Below, in pieces: positions 32,908 to 45,100 of a stretch of 64,000 nt of DNA. Below the pieces are notes generated by a model. The model was not told the origin of the DNA and ran no database searches. It was given only the letters and a program-made list of their open reading frames with translations. The translations under genes were made by a program, and so were the position numbers. Origin of the DNA: Gracilaria vermiculophylla (lineage: Eukaryota; Rhodophyta; Florideophyceae; Gracilariales; Gracilariaceae); NCBI GenBank assembly GCA_019155205.2, contig JAHNZQ020000308.1:4432261-4496260 (forward strand), read 5' to 3'. Every line of letters begins with the position of its first letter. Within the stretch, counting starts at the first letter, position 1.

Positions 32908-34143
32908 ATGGACTCGGCGCTATCAGTGAGCTGCACGTCGTGCAACGTCGCGGTGAGCGGCGCCGACGGCGTGCGCGCGCACTACCGCTCCGATGTGCAC
33001 CTGGTGAACGTGAAGCGGCGCGTGGGCGGGCTGGCGCCGCTGTCGGCCGTCGAGTTTGCGCACCGCGTGCAGCTGCTGGACGCGGCCAAGCGCGAGCAGC
33101 AGCGCCCCAAGCGCAGCGTGCACTGCGACGTGTGTCAGAAGCGCTTCGCGTCGGAGAAGGCGTTCAGCAACCACGAGCTGTCGCGCCGCCACCGCGACAA
33201 GATGCGCGCCGTGCGCGCCGGCGACGCGGACTGCACGTCGTCCGTGCACAGCGCCGAGCCGGACGACGCGCGCGCCGCGGCGCGCGATGGCGGCGCGCAC
33301 GGCAGCGGCGACGCGCTGCTCGACGAGCTGCACGACGAGCTGCACGGCGACGCGCAGGAGGCGGAGCGCGTGCTGAGGGAGCGGCTGGCGCGCTGGCGCA
33401 CGCGGCGCGGCTTCGGCGGCGTGTTTGACGACGCGTGGTTCGACGACGCGCAACAGGCGCTGGCGCACATGGAGCGCGGCGGGCTGTTCGTGGCGTTCCG
33501 CGACCGTCTGACGGACGTGCACGGGCTGGTGCAGTACCTGTCGCAGAAGGTGGGGGTGGGGTTCGCGTGCGTGCTGTGCGACCGCCCGTTCGGCTCGGCC
33601 GACGCGGCCAGGCGGCACATGCGCGACGCCGGGCACTGCGGCATGACGGACAGCGACGAGGAGTGGATGCTGGAGTTCGGGCAGTTCTACGACTGGGGCT
33701 GGGACGGCGGCGACGGCGGCAGCGACGGCGGCAGCGACGGCGGCAGCGACGGCGGGTGGGAGGAGGTTGAGGACGGCGACGCGGAGGGCGGCGCGGCGCC
33801 GCGGGTGGGCGCGCTGGTGGACGGCGGCGACGGCGACGGCGAGGAGGTGGCGCTGGTGGTGCGCGGGCGCGAGCTGGGGCACCGGTCGCTGCGTCGCTTC
33901 TACGCGCAGCGCGCGCGCGGTGAGCAGCGGCGCGAGGCGGTGGAGGCGGCGCGCGGCGAGCGCGGCGTGGCGGCGCTGTCGCGGCGCGCGGAGCGCGATG
34001 GTGCGCTGCCGCTGCGCGTGCGGCGGTTGGCCGAGGCGCGACGCGCGCGGCGCCAGCTGGACGTGGCGCGCAAAACGTATTACACGCGGAAGGCGCGCTT
34101 CAGGCAGCGCTTCTGCGTGCTCAACAGCGGCTACCGCGCGTGA
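32908..34143 (+). CDS. Ribosome-biogenesis zinc-finger protein REI1/ZNF622
   Basis: A 411-residue intronless protein with three C2H2-type fingers. The first is CTSCNVAVSGADGVRAHYRS with VH following, then NVKRRVGGLAPLS as in REI1. The second is CDVCQKRFASEKAFSNHELS with RRH. The third is CVLCDRPFGSADAARRHMRD with AGHC. The C-terminal motif GHRSLRRFYAQ and the closing basic helix match the family. REI1 acts late in cytoplasmic maturation of the 60S subunit, releasing Arx1 and probing the peptide exit tunnel. A (GAC GGC GGC AGC)n repeat encodes a D/G/S stretch in the acidic linker. The ATG at 32908 is the first. Confidence 0.93.
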   Translation: MDSALSVSCTSCNVAVSGADGVRAHYRSDVHLVNVKRRVGGLAPLSAVEFAHRVQLLDAAKREQQRPKRSVHCDVCQKRFASEKAFSNHELSRRHRDKMRAVRAGDADCTSSVHSAEPDDARAAARDGGAHGSGDALLDELHDELHGDAQEAERVLRERLARWRTRRGFGGVFDDAWFDDAQQALAHMERGGLFVAFRDRLTDVHGLVQYLSQKVGVGFACVLCDRPFGSADAARRHMRDAGHCGMTDSDEEWMLEFGQFYDWGWDGGDGGSDGGSDGGSDGGWEEVEDGDAEGGAAPRVGALVDGGDGDGEEVALVVRGRELGHRSLRRFYAQRARGEQRREAVEAARGERGVAALSRRAERDGALPLRVRRLAEARRARRQLDVARKTYYTRKARFRQRFCVLNSGYRA

Positions 34144-34245
34144 GCGGCCGCGCGCGCGCGCCGCCAGCAATGCGCCGCGCGCTGTTGTATTTGTGTAAAC
34201 GTGCGCGCTGTTGTACTTATGTGAACGTTCGCGCGACGCTCCGCC

Positions 34246-35733
34246 ATGCTACCCTCTTCTCGCCCGTCCCTGCGCACCAGCGCGTCCGTGTCGAATCCCG
34301 GCGTGCTTCACGACTTCTCGCCACGCCCCGACTACCGTCTCGCCAACCCCAACCGACTGCTGCCCGACGGCCTCTCAATGCCCTCCTTCCCCCCCCCCCC
34401 ACCCCCCTTCTACTCCTTCTACCCCACCGGCCCGTACCCCTCCCCCCCCATCGCCGCGCTTCACCACCCCACCCCCAACATGCCGCCGCCGTACCAGCAA
34501 CCCCCCAACCACCCTTACCACCCCCCTCCCCCTCAATACCAATACGCGTCACCCGTGCCCGCCCAGTTCGCGCATCAAAGCTACCGCCCCATCGAGCCTC
34601 CGCACCACCACCAGCCCCAACCGCACTTACAGCAACAACAGCACCACCACTACCAGCCGACCCCCCCCCCGCACCAGTCGTACTCCACCGCGCGCAGCTT
34701 CCGCCCCCCCCAGCACGCGCGCTCCTCCGCGTCGTCGTCCGCCCACGCCGCCCCGCGCTACTACTCCGACCCGCACGCCCCCGCCGTCAGCTCCTTCCGC
34801 CCCAGCGGCCGCAAGCGCGCCGTGCTCATCGGCATCAACTACGTTGGCACCCGCGACGAGCTGCGCGGCTGCGTGCGCGACGTCACCTTCGTGCACCACC
34901 TACTCAAGCACCGCTTCAACTTTCGCGACCGTGACTTTGTCGTCCTCACCGACGTTGAGACGAACATCCCCAACGTGCGCAAGGGAAGGCCTGACCGCCG
35001 CACCATTCTCTCGTCGCTCAAGTGGCTCGTCGACAGCTCCACCCCGGGCGAGTCGCTGTGGTTTTCGTTCTCGGGCCACGGCTCGCAGGTGCTGGACACC
35101 AGCGGCGACGAGAGTGACGGCTACGACGAGACGCTGCTGCCCGTCGACTACAAGGTTGCCGGGCCCATCATCGACGACGAACTTTTCAAAATCGTGAAAA
35201 GGGTCGCCCGCGGCGCGCGCCTCACCGTCTTGTTGGACGCCTGCCATTCCGGCACCGGCCTGGATCTCCCCTACCAACATGACGTCTTTGGCGCCAACAC
35301 CGGGCAGAAGGTCAGCTCGGGCGGACGCCCGATGAGCCTCACCACCGGCCTTTTCAACCTCACTAGCCACATTATCACCGGCAACCCCACGGCCGCCCTG
35401 CAGACCGGTCTCCATCTCATGAACCGCAGGAAGAAGCCCAAGCCGCCACAGGGGCCGGACCCCAACGCCGGCGAGGTTCTGCTCTTCGCCGGTTGTAAGG
35501 ATAACCAGACGGCCGCCGACACCTCCAAGTTTGCAAAGGGGCTTACAACGGGCGCCATGACTTATGCGCTCATTGAAGCTGTTGAACACTCTACCGTGGG
35601 CGACTGGCGCAACTACAACTATCGCAAGCTGCTTCAAACCATGAGGCAAAAACTGCGCGGGAATCAGATGTCGCAAACGCCCCAGTTTTCTACGTCTCAT
35701 CCGTTTGACTTGTCTTCCCCTTTTGTTCTGTAG
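34246..35733 (+). CDS. Metacaspase with Pro/His/Gln-rich prodomain
   Basis: A 495-residue intronless protein. The caspase-like p20 domain starts near residue 192 (KRAVLIGINYVGTRDELRGC). The catalytic His is in FSGHGSQ (His278) and the catalytic Cys in DACHSGTGLDLPY (Cys333). The p10 part follows, with LFAGCKDNQTAADT and a GAMTYALIEA segment. Metacaspases cut after Arg or Lys and act in stress responses and cell death. The prodomain of about 190 residues is rich in Pro, His, Gln and Tyr, and the p20-p10 linker is short, as in type I enzymes. No LSD1 zinc finger is seen. It starts 102 bp after the REI1 stop. Confidence 0.95.
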   Translation: MLPSSRPSLRTSASVSNPGVLHDFSPRPDYRLANPNRLLPDGLSMPSFPPPPPPFYSFYPTGPYPSPPIAALHHPTPNMPPPYQQPPNHPYHPPPPQYQYASPVPAQFAHQSYRPIEPPHHHQPQPHLQQQQHHHYQPTPPPHQSYSTARSFRPPQHARSSASSSAHAAPRYYSDPHAPAVSSFRPSGRKRAVLIGINYVGTRDELRGCVRDVTFVHHLLKHRFNFRDRDFVVLTDVETNIPNVRKGRPDRRTILSSLKWLVDSSTPGESLWFSFSGHGSQVLDTSGDESDGYDETLLPVDYKVAGPIIDDELFKIVKRVARGARLTVLLDACHSGTGLDLPYQHDVFGANTGQKVSSGGRPMSLTTGLFNLTSHIITGNPTAALQTGLHLMNRRKKPKPPQGPDPNAGEVLLFAGCKDNQTAADTSKFAKGLTTGAMTYALIEAVEHSTVGDWRNYNYRKLLQTMRQKLRGNQMSQTPQFSTSHPFDLSSPFVL

Positions 35734-36699
35734 TGTTGCCTTTCTGTTGTTCTCTCTTGTCTTGTGTGTTGTGCGTACGTCTATTTCGTGTGCTCGTGCA
35801 CTCTTGTTGATCACACTCATTCGGAGGTAAGCTTGGGGGGACATTTGCCCGTTGTACATTGAGATGTAATCTCACGCCTCGCCCATGTGCCGCCGCGTGC
35901 ACCGCAGGCAAGCTGCAACGGGTTTCTGCAATGAACGTTTGTCACCGTTTTGCCTTCTCACTGTACGCGGTTCCTGGTGAGGTTAACGAGCCGCAAGAGC
36001 TGCGCCAAGGTGGCGATGGAGGCCCTTCCCCCCCGACTGCCTTCCACTGCCTCATTAGTGAAGCTTGAGTACGTAGATTTCTTACCATGCAGCTTGTGCC
36101 AAGTTGGCGCTCTCATTTTTTTTTTTCCATGATCCTAGATTGTGAGTGAAATTGGGTGTTGGCATTCCACGTCTACCCCCAAGATGATGTACAGAAGTAA
36201 AACTCCCCTGCTAGCCAGGGCCAGAGATTTTTTTTCCCGGCATGCGTCATTGTCCTACGTAAAACGAATATGTCAAGAGCGCGGCGGAGAGCGGACGCGG
36301 TGAGTGCGGTGCAACAACCCTTGAACTGGCGGTGCCACTGCGGCGTGCAGTGCACACGTGCACTCGATCAAGTGAATGCCACCCAAACATATCTTCCACA
36401 ATTGCAATTTCCCGTAAGGTAAGGTATCTTGCATTATGTCATGCGCACGACGCCAGCTCATTCTGACGGACATGTGTGCAGAGTCCTCTCCTCGTCCCCT
36501 CCGGCTTGCCGACAAAAGCTACGTGCTTGCGCGCCGGCTCAGGGCGCAGTGTCGCGGCTGGGGCACCTCGGATGGCCGCCCCCCACGGGCTGCCCGTACT
36601 GCGGGGCCATCGTTGGGCATGGCGCTGACGCGTCGTGCGCTGCGCTCCAACGGCGCATTTTGAAAAACTTGCTGCGCACACTACAGCGTGCCCCGGTTG

Positions 36700-36931
36700 C
36701 CGCACGGCAAACACGGGGTGAGCGTATTGCCCTGCCGCACAGCGAGCGAGGGGGCTCCACTGGCATCGCGGTTGCAAACTGCCTTCGACAGGACGACATC
36801 GATAACGTAAGCTCTTGCCGCAAGCAGAACACCGTTTCGCACCACAGCAAGTTGGGCTCACGAGGACAGAAATCAAACAGTGTGCCTGGACAGACTGGGC
36901 AGACATGCGCGTCCGTTTTGCACCCGTCCAC
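36700..36931 (-). pseudogene. Cys-rich frame fragments, frameshifted
   Basis: On the minus strand one frame reads VCPVCPGTLFDFCP and an overlapping frame continues CCGAKRCSACGKSLRYRC. Read across one frameshift, the order of cysteines and the CSAC element resemble the Cys-rich frame at 47019-47365. Neither frame makes a full gene. The similarity was judged by eye and is weak. Confidence 0.22.
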
Positions 36932-38194
36932 GGCCTCTCTACGTTGTCATTTTGTGTTCAGTGAGTGCCGCCCGCGCAGCTTCGCCGGACTCTCTCACGG
37001 AGATGGGTTTTTCACCGACACCAACAACAATGGCAGTCTAATGGGAATCGTGGTCAGCGCCTCGGAGATTCTGGGAGCAAAATTCTGCAATTTCTGTGAC
37101 CAGAAGGAAAGAGTCGCCACAAGCCGTTTTCACCTTCAGGCGTCTCCCCACGGGACGCTTTGTTGAGGAGGAGTGTTTCTCATGTGCTCTGTAATTGACA
37201 CGCTGGTCTGATGAGGCCCTGCCAGTTTGGTTTCGACCACCATCACCGTACCCGTCAAAAAAATTTATAAAGTTGCAAAATAATTCTTGATAATTTTATC
37301 CATGGTTCAAGCTGCATCGTCAGTGCCGCGATGAATTTCCATCCCCCGTATCACAGCTTCTTGACTTATTCAGTTCTTGTCTCAATCGAGCAATCAAACA
37401 CCCGAAAAGGCTGGCCATTTGATATTGATAAGCATAGAACCTCCGCAAGCCAACTCAAGAGGGGCCCATCCCACAACACCACAGACTAAAAGAACCGCAT
37501 TGAATAGTGCCGAGATGAAGTGTTTGTCGAGCGGTTTGTCATAAACTACAATGTGCGAACCACTGGGAAGTAAACTATACAAATCTCTTCCGATTTTTTA
37601 ACCCTTCTGTCTTTCACGCTCTCCACACCGGCTATGATCCCCCCAAATGGACGGTCTCAAATGCTCATCCACAAATGCAAAGCAAGTAAAGCACTATGAT
37701 GTGCCCGTTCGGCAGTTTGGGAAGCGGTGAAACGTAATCAACAGCCTTCCTCCCATTTGATTTTGCAAGCCGTTCCAGTTTGAGCACTACATACGATAGG
37801 AATTCTTGGAGAACAAAAAGACTAGAAGGTGAACAAGTCTCTGCAGGACAGTTTTTTTTTTCTTTTTTGCTGCCACAGGCGTACCTCGTCTATGCCTGGT
37901 ATAGTGAGCCTTGAATTCGTTTCCAAGACAGCAAGGTGGAGGGAATAAATAGTAATCATAATGGGATTTACGCGTTCGTAAAGTCTGGACGCAGCTCTCC
38001 CTAACGTTTGCTATTTGGCATTCATCATGGATGGGCATCAGATTCAGACTACTGTAGAGCCGTCTTACAAATGTCATCGGGATCGAGACGACAGCATCTT
38101 GACGTCTGCATCGTTTCCAATGAGCTTTGTTTTGGTAGACAGCGACGCAAAATTGCGCGAAGGAAGTCACATGTATCGCGATAAGGGCTGCAGG

Positions 38195-38253
38195 ATATAT
38201 ATATATATATATATATATAGTAAAAGAGACTCATGTGATGTCATGTAGAGAGT

Positions 38254-38289
<36 letters not shown>
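38195..38289. repeat. Paired (TA)n microsatellites
   Basis: A 25-nt alternating AT run (38195-38219) and a 33-nt run (38257-38289) are separated by 37 bp of unique sequence. The two runs are self-complementary and could pair into a cruciform. Confidence 0.9.
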
Positions 38290-38295
<6 letters not shown>

Positions 38296-39181
38296 TGCGA
38301 GCGTAAAACACTACGCTCGCGTGAAACAAGAATGCAGAGTGCGGCGATAATGGCAAACCTTGATGGTTGTGCATAAGTGCATAAGTGTGCATAATTCATT
38401 GAGATGGTGAATTGGGAACCCCATATGGGTGCTCCCAAGTTTTGGACTTCCAACACTTTACCGCGATGAAGTGCGAATCTTCACGCACCATGTGGTTTGG
38501 TAAGTGAAGGAACAACACCACGGTAGGAATTGATGATTTGGAAGCGAGAGTGGCAGTGGAGTGCACTTCTCGAGAGCATTTCCGTCGTCGCGCATTATCA
38601 GCATTGAGGTGGCACTTTTTGCTGATGCAACACTCTCACCTCTCAACACGGCTCCACATCCATCCCTCATGAACTGAGCTGGTAAACTGTGTTTGGAGGA
38701 TCTGGTGCGCGCGCCACCATGCTCAGCCACAGTCCTCGATGAAGAAGATACATCTGTATGAAAGTTATGTTGTGCTGGGAACTACCGTAGAGAGCGAGCA
38801 GCGTCCACATTGAGAACCAGAGAGTTGCGCCAGCAGAGTATTCAAAGGAAGTTTAATTGTTCTGGTCGCCATGCAAAAATGAAACATATTTTGATCAGAT
38901 CAAGCACATCTGATCGAATTCTGGTCGATGAGAAATGAAGCCTCCCGTAGCCACGTTTCTTGTCTTGGCGTGCGCTTGGGTCGACGAGCGTCACCAACAT
39001 CATCAGCTATCAATGCTGAACAGCCGTGAAGGAGATTCATCGCGAACGTCATCAGATCATCCCTGGATCGACTATTTTGATCGATATCTGCTTTTTGTTT
39101 TACGTTAAGATTTCGGACTGCCTCCGAGTTTGTGTAGAAAACGCCCACCAGTGCGGCTTCACCCAAGTTCTTTGTCGAGCA

Positions 39182-40072
39182 ATGACAAATATTGCTTGCA
39201 CGTTTGTATCATCATTCACGCCCAACGGCGCCTACCGAATCAATAAGTTTTCCGTGTCCTCCCCAAAAATACAGCACTCTTTCGCACGCCGCCCAAGAAT
39301 CACGTCTGTGATGACCGACAACGTTCGTCAGCATTCTGATATCAAACGCTTTCTTCCTGGGCCTCGTTTCAATCAGATCGTGGTTCATGGTGGAGTTGTG
39401 TACTTGGCTGGGCAAGTTGCTCGTGGCACAGATGGCTCTGTAGCGGGGCAGACGCGCGCCATTCTCCAGAAGATCGATAGTCTGCTTGAACAAGCTGGTA
39501 CCGACAAGTCTCGCTTGCTCACCACGAATATCTGGATCTCTGACATGTCAAAGTTCTCGGAGATGAACGCTGAATGGGAAAAGTGGGTTGACAAGGACAA
39601 TATGCCAGTGCGCGCCTGCGTTCAGTCCACCCTTGCTGACGGTTCAATAACCGTTGAAATTCAGGCCACTGCAGCATTGCCATCGCCGGCAAAAATCATC
39701 AGCACGGAGGAAGCAGCCGCGGCCGTTGGACCCTACAATCAAGGAGTGGTGGTTGACGATGGCACTATCTACGTCAGTGGCTGCATCGGCCTCATGCCCC
39801 GAACTGCCATTATGGCGGGTGACACTGTTGAAGACCAAACAAAGCAAGCTCTACTAAACCTCAAAGCAATTGTTGAAGCGGCTGGCGCCACCGTGCAGGA
39901 TATCGTCAAGACGACTATACTATTGGACGACATCGCTGATTTTGCCGCTGTAAATTCCATTTACTCTAAGTTCTTTGAAGGAGGCTCAGTGCCAGCACGA
40001 TCTTGCTTTGCTGCAAAACAATTGCCAAAAGCAGCCTTGGTAGAGATCGAAGCTATAGCAAAGCTGCAGTGA
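39182..40072 (+). CDS. Tandem RidA (YjgF/YER057c/UK114) protein, two fused domains
   Basis: A 296-residue intronless protein. Residues 1-45 look like an organelle transit peptide (Ser/Arg/Lys-rich, almost no acids). The first Rid domain, about 50-165, resembles the YoaB-like subgroup (RFNQIVVHGGVVYLAGQVAR, QIDSLLEQAG-like helix, PVRACVQS). The second, about 170-296, is an archetypal RidA (STEEAAAAVGPYNQGVVVDD, YVSGCIGL, PARSCFAAKQLPKAALVEIE). The key Arg that binds the substrate carboxylate is kept in both: Arg144 and Arg273. RidA hydrolyses reactive 2-aminoacrylate and related imines released by PLP enzymes. Plant RidA is a single-domain plastid protein, so the fusion is unusual. Upstream in-frame codons lack an ATG. 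Confidence 0.9.
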   Translation: MTNIACTFVSSFTPNGAYRINKFSVSSPKIQHSFARRPRITSVMTDNVRQHSDIKRFLPGPRFNQIVVHGGVVYLAGQVARGTDGSVAGQTRAILQKIDSLLEQAGTDKSRLLTTNIWISDMSKFSEMNAEWEKWVDKDNMPVRACVQSTLADGSITVEIQATAALPSPAKIISTEEAAAAVGPYNQGVVVDDGTIYVSGCIGLMPRTAIMAGDTVEDQTKQALLNLKAIVEAAGATVQDIVKTTILLDDIADFAAVNSIYSKFFEGGSVPARSCFAAKQLPKAALVEIEAIAKLQ

Positions 40073-42073
40073 GACAAAAAAACTTCATGGTGAAATGAAA
40101 ACCAGTACTTGTGCATTTTATCTCTGGGGTCTCTCAGGTACGCTGAGATTGTCCCCTAGAATTGCTCTTCGGTTCGATGCACTGTTCACCGCTTTCTCTC
40201 TCTACCCCTCTCTGCCTCGGTCGCCCCTTGTCCCCTGCCCCTTTTTGTTAGCTTCTTGAGCGTTGGAACCAAAGTTGTTTCCATGATGAACGATTCCCTA
40301 CGTTGGGACCAACTGTGCAGACATCCATCGATTTGACGGCTCGTTCACGCGATGCGCGCTTCAACGCTCTTCGGTATCCTGACACATGAACAAAGAGGGC
40401 ATGCCGCTGCCCATGACAACTTGCTCTCCCGGACAACGCCATTGTCAATTAGGTAATGAGATGTCCTGTACCACGCTGTCATACCATCATCTTTTACTTC
40501 CTTTTGTGACAGCTGGAGGTAGGAAATCAGAGTAGGTGTTCCGCCAGAAGCTTCGTCACCCACGCAAAAAGTCTCAAACTCGTGCCCCCATGTCACGCAA
40601 CGGGTGAGTAAAAATAATTACTACCTGCACCTATGGTATGCTGCAGTCTACTACTTCTGATTTCGAGAATAACTTGTTCTTTTGGCGTCATACATGCATG
40701 TAAGACTGACCGGTCCTAAACAGTCTTAGAATAGTTTTCGCCGTAGCTATAGAAGCGAGTGACATCTGCTCGAGTCAGCAATGAAAACATGATTGAGTTG
40801 GGGCTGCATAATTCACTTGGACAATGCCTGGAAGGAAACACAGCCCGATCCTTTCCTGGCAATGTACTTTTCAAAAGAAGATATGCCTGTGTGCATTTTT
40901 CCAAGTTTGGTTGAACCAGTCATGGCACGACTACGTTAGAAACCATTTATAGCATGGCTCTCAGACTTGTGGCCTCACGGGATTGATGCATTAATGAAAA
41001 TTTCAACGCTCTCTCCACACGTGTTTGGCCTTATATCAAATTTACTTTTTAAAACTAACACTGCAAAGAACAACGCTACGACAGCGGATATAAACTTGAG
41101 TTAAATCATATCATGACTGTTAGGATCGCAGGTCGACAGCAGCGGTTCAACGCGTCGGAGACGCAGTGTCGGCGGAGACAAAACTATAGGCACCTTTCTC
41201 TCTGTCCAGTGTCCTATTCTGTTTCCCGGGGAGGGATCACTTTTATTCTTCGATCTGCTAGTTGCGATCTCATTGTCTCCGCATTGGGAGACAGTCACAG
41301 CCGGATTCCAAAATTTAAGCGTCAGCGAGCTCATGTGGAGGTTTTTTGCAAGTTCGTAGTCGGGTTTGATGCTGTTAGGGGCTACGCGGCCCCACACGCT
41401 CAATTTGACTTGTCTTGTTGAAATCCTGAAAGCTTCATGGCTCGAGTTTTCAATGTCCTCTAGCCAACAGTGTGTAGGCAATGTTGTTGCATCTCCGGTA
41501 AATCTTTGCGCGCTTGATTTGCCAGTTCCCAAGTAAAGTCTTTTTTCTTTCTTTGTAGGAGACCTGACCACTCTCGACCAATATCTCGAATTCTGTGTTT
41601 GTTCTTCGTGAAAGCTCTCCACTCTTTGGTACTGTTGTTCACGCGCGGCACGCCCTGCGCGCTGGCGGCGGCCCCTTGGCGGGAAGCCAGAATGCTCAGG
41701 TTGAGACGCGCCTGCTGTTTCTTTTCAACATGGCCCAGGCGCTACATATTCGGCGATACCGTCCAAGCAGCTCTGGCGAGTGGCAGCCGTGTTGTATACG
41801 TTGAGCTCATAGCGGCGCGTGTGGACCTTGAGAACAGCACGATGCATTTCAGGGCCGCAAGCCTGGAGTAGCTTGCCCAGAATGTTCTGTCCCACCGAGA
41901 CGCGGTCCTACTTGCTCATTACGCACTCCGATCCTTTGACTGGCTCCATGGCGGCGGCGAAAGGGTCATCGCGCGGGGGGGGTCAAAACTGGAGGCACTT
42001 GAAGCCTCAGAGAGCTGATTTGGTAATTGGTGCCCATTGGTAATCGGGGTTCCCAATGACCAATGACTGATGC

Positions 42074-42149
42074 TTTCAAAAGTTGTGCGCGGCAATGCCA
42101 AAATTAGATTAATTTCAAAGGTCGTGTGCAGCAATGCCAAAATTAGACT
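42074..42149. repeat. 39-bp direct repeat, two adjacent copies
   Basis: Copies at 42074-42112 and 42113-42149 share the core gcaatgccaaaattaga with a few substitutions, so this is a local tandem duplication that has begun to diverge. Confidence 0.8.
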
Positions 42150-45100
42150 CGCGACATGTGCCTTGACAAGAAGAACGCATTTTATTGGATATCGAAGTTT
42201 CGTACAAATAACGCATCACGAGCTCGTATTTTTCATGCATGGCTCAGAAAAAGGGGCACGAGAACGTTTCAAGATGGAAAAGCCTTCGCACATTGATTTG
42301 ATTCCTTCATTGGTGCCCCATTGTGTGTGTCACACCTTCTGGCCGACGCTTCGGAACAGGTGACCGACCTTACGACTTTTACCACTAAGACCAAACGGGT
42401 CTCGGCGATGCATGGAATTGATATGTAAGAACTGCACATACGTATGGGGCTACGAGCAGTTTGTTTCCTCCTGGGAGACGACATCCTGGACGAATAAAGA
42501 CGTAATGTCAGGCGAAGAGCAGGAACTACACAAAAACATGGCCCCAATCGAGTTATAATGTTCTTGTAACAGAAATAGATAGCTCAACAAGTTCCCTTAA
42601 AACTTTTATTTTTTCCAGGAAAGCCATTAATCGTGCTGTACTGCAGGAACACGCTTTCGCAAATGTGTGAATCAAGCCATTCCCCATGCTTACATTTCGC
42701 GAACAAGAAAGAAGGCGGGCGACGTAGTCGTGAGAAAAGTACGTTCGATGTTCAAAAAAACCATGTATGAACAGTTTTTTTTTCCGAATCTCAGAATGCA
42801 ACTCTATTGTATGAGGGATGTCACGGAACGGAGCAAACTGAAGAATAATAATAGGAAAGGGGCTTTTAATGCCTCGTTTAAAATCTTGTCAGTCATATGA
42901 TTAACAGATAATGCAAGAGCGGAAAATAAACGTGTCCCGAATAACATTACATATGGTCTCACGATTGTTGCCTACCGTAGGTGTATATAACGTTCTACTC
43001 TTTTCGGGAGAACATTCGGCATGTATGCCGATATTTCGAGGATTTCACATATGACTGGAATTTCTATCTCGCTGGTTTGATGGAATATATCGGCGGTCCC
43101 CCGATTTTTGTAGCCTGGGCGTCTGCATCGCCGGAAAAAAAAATGTCACGCGACTTTGAGAAAAGCACAGCGCGTTCAATAGTAAATGCTGTTATATAAA
43201 CGTATGTAGACTGCTAACACAGCGGCAAATTCGAGGATCATAAAAACTATGTTTTGCATGACATCTACAGGTGTACGAAAAGATATGCACAACATTCGAA
43301 GCAGTCATGGCGATTTAAGTGTAATTTTTATCATGCGGCGTCGTCAGCTTGCAATGCCCTTGGCAGTGGGCTCGTCAACTCCGGCGGAAAGACATTTGCT
43401 ACGAAGAGCACAAGCAGACGGTTGCGACGAAGAAGGTGCTTTGTGAGCGTCGAGAATTTAAACGATTTCACGCCTTAAATGAGGCATTATATGCAGCTGT
43501 AAATTACAAAAAAAATATTATCAGTTTGTCTTTCTGTCAAGCAATTCTGATGGGACTCACCAAGTACACTCTGTGACTCGAGACATGTTTTTAAATGTTT
43601 TTTACAGTTTTGCTTATCGATGATATGTATACTTTTCATATTAACAACTGGAGAACCGTTTCGGCTACAGCGTGCTTTAAAAATCTCCATAAAAAAGATG
43701 AAATAGAATGTCTTCTTCAAGCAAAACTGGTACTCCCATCAATGCTCTTCTATTCTTTTCTTTATTTGTGCCATGGTGACGGTGAACCCCCAGTTTGGCA
43801 TCCCTTGTCATTATTGTTGTATATTCTGTCCAATTGTACTGATGTATATAAAAAAAAGATGCATTCCAATTGAAGACTAACTTATTATTTGAACTTTATT
43901 TAACGGTTCAAGCGACTCTAATGCGAGAAAAATTGACCTTCAAAAAACTCTTATTAAGAAGTTTGTAACTTTTGCGCAGACTCCTTTGTTGCCGCTAATG
44001 ATTAATATTTAGAAACTATCAACATAAGATCTGGGAGAACGCTCAAAAGAAAAAGACCCCTGATTGTGGAGAAAAGAAGAAAGATTTCCGAAAAATGTAA
44101 ATACAAAATTTAAAGATCAAGTACGCTGCAGTTTTTTCATACAATATTATATAAACACAAAAATATGTGCAACATTGATAGTATGCTTAGATTCATGTCT
44201 TTAACCAGCTACTTTTTGGGCTCTGAAGAAACATCTGTCTGCCCGAAAATTTGCATCTATCATCCATAGAAAAATAATACCGAGCCAGATTATTTACTTA
44301 TAGTTTTTACCCAAGACGAAGAACTGTACGCTGACACTCTCGATCTTCTTCTCTCTTGCGGTATGCAAACAGAATCGGCTCAGTAAAGCTATGTTTGTCC
44401 AATACTCGTTAGTAGATTTTTGTGCCGGTATTCTAGGTTCAAAAGTTATGTGAAACGCTTATCTGTGGTTGCCCTAGTTTTCTTACCAAGTACAAGTACT
44501 TTTATGTGACAATCTAATCCCAAGGCAGTCAACTGCTAATTCCGTGAAGAATGGAATTGGAGGCTTCTATTAATTTAAATTGATCAAGCGGGCCTTGCAG
44601 CTGCAATTTAAGAGGTCATAAACCAGAAAACTATGGGATGCAGATGCCATGGTGTCGTCAATAATAAACCCGACGTAAAATGAGGGACACGAGAAGAATT
44701 TTTGCAGCCTATGTTTTGATCTCTTCCAACCTTTTATTCTTGCCACGAGTATAAGTTTTCTTGTAGTATAAATCGGTGTGTTTGACTGCGACATGAAACA
44801 CGCAAGAGCTGACAAACATAACACATGAGGTCACACGCTCTAAAAGCATGTACCGAGAGATAAACAGGGCTGTATCGCCACAGAGTGTTAGGTTCGATTT
44901 CGTACTAAGAGTACCGGGGACTACCCATGACACGTGTGGTATTCACACATATCCTTTGGTACACATTAATGTACCATCGTAGACCCAATCACCAGTTCGT
45001 GCAGGGATGTCTCGTGCTCTCATTCTATGTAAGTTTATTGCTGTACTTCTATTCTTATCTGGGGCTTCGTGAGAAGGAACACCCTGCACACGAGAGGAAA

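Larger units (their letters stand above)
35734..39181. other. Intergenic region with Cys-rich debris and TA repeats
   Basis: TGTACA lies about 120 nt after the metacaspase stop. No intact gene is seen. A Cys-rich pair of overlapping minus-strand frames at 36700-36931 is listed separately. Two TA microsatellites lie at 38195-38219 and 38257-38289. The other frames have no recognisable domain. Confidence 0.55.

Noticed and set aside
36429..37166. 245-codon plus-strand frame
   Set aside because: No domain; it overlaps Cys-rich fragments on the other strand, and neither strand gives a coherent gene.
41599..41871. Frame in a short GC-rich patch inside the AT-rich desert
   Set aside because: Short, without a recognisable domain on either strand; possibly a gene fragment, but nothing identifies the source.
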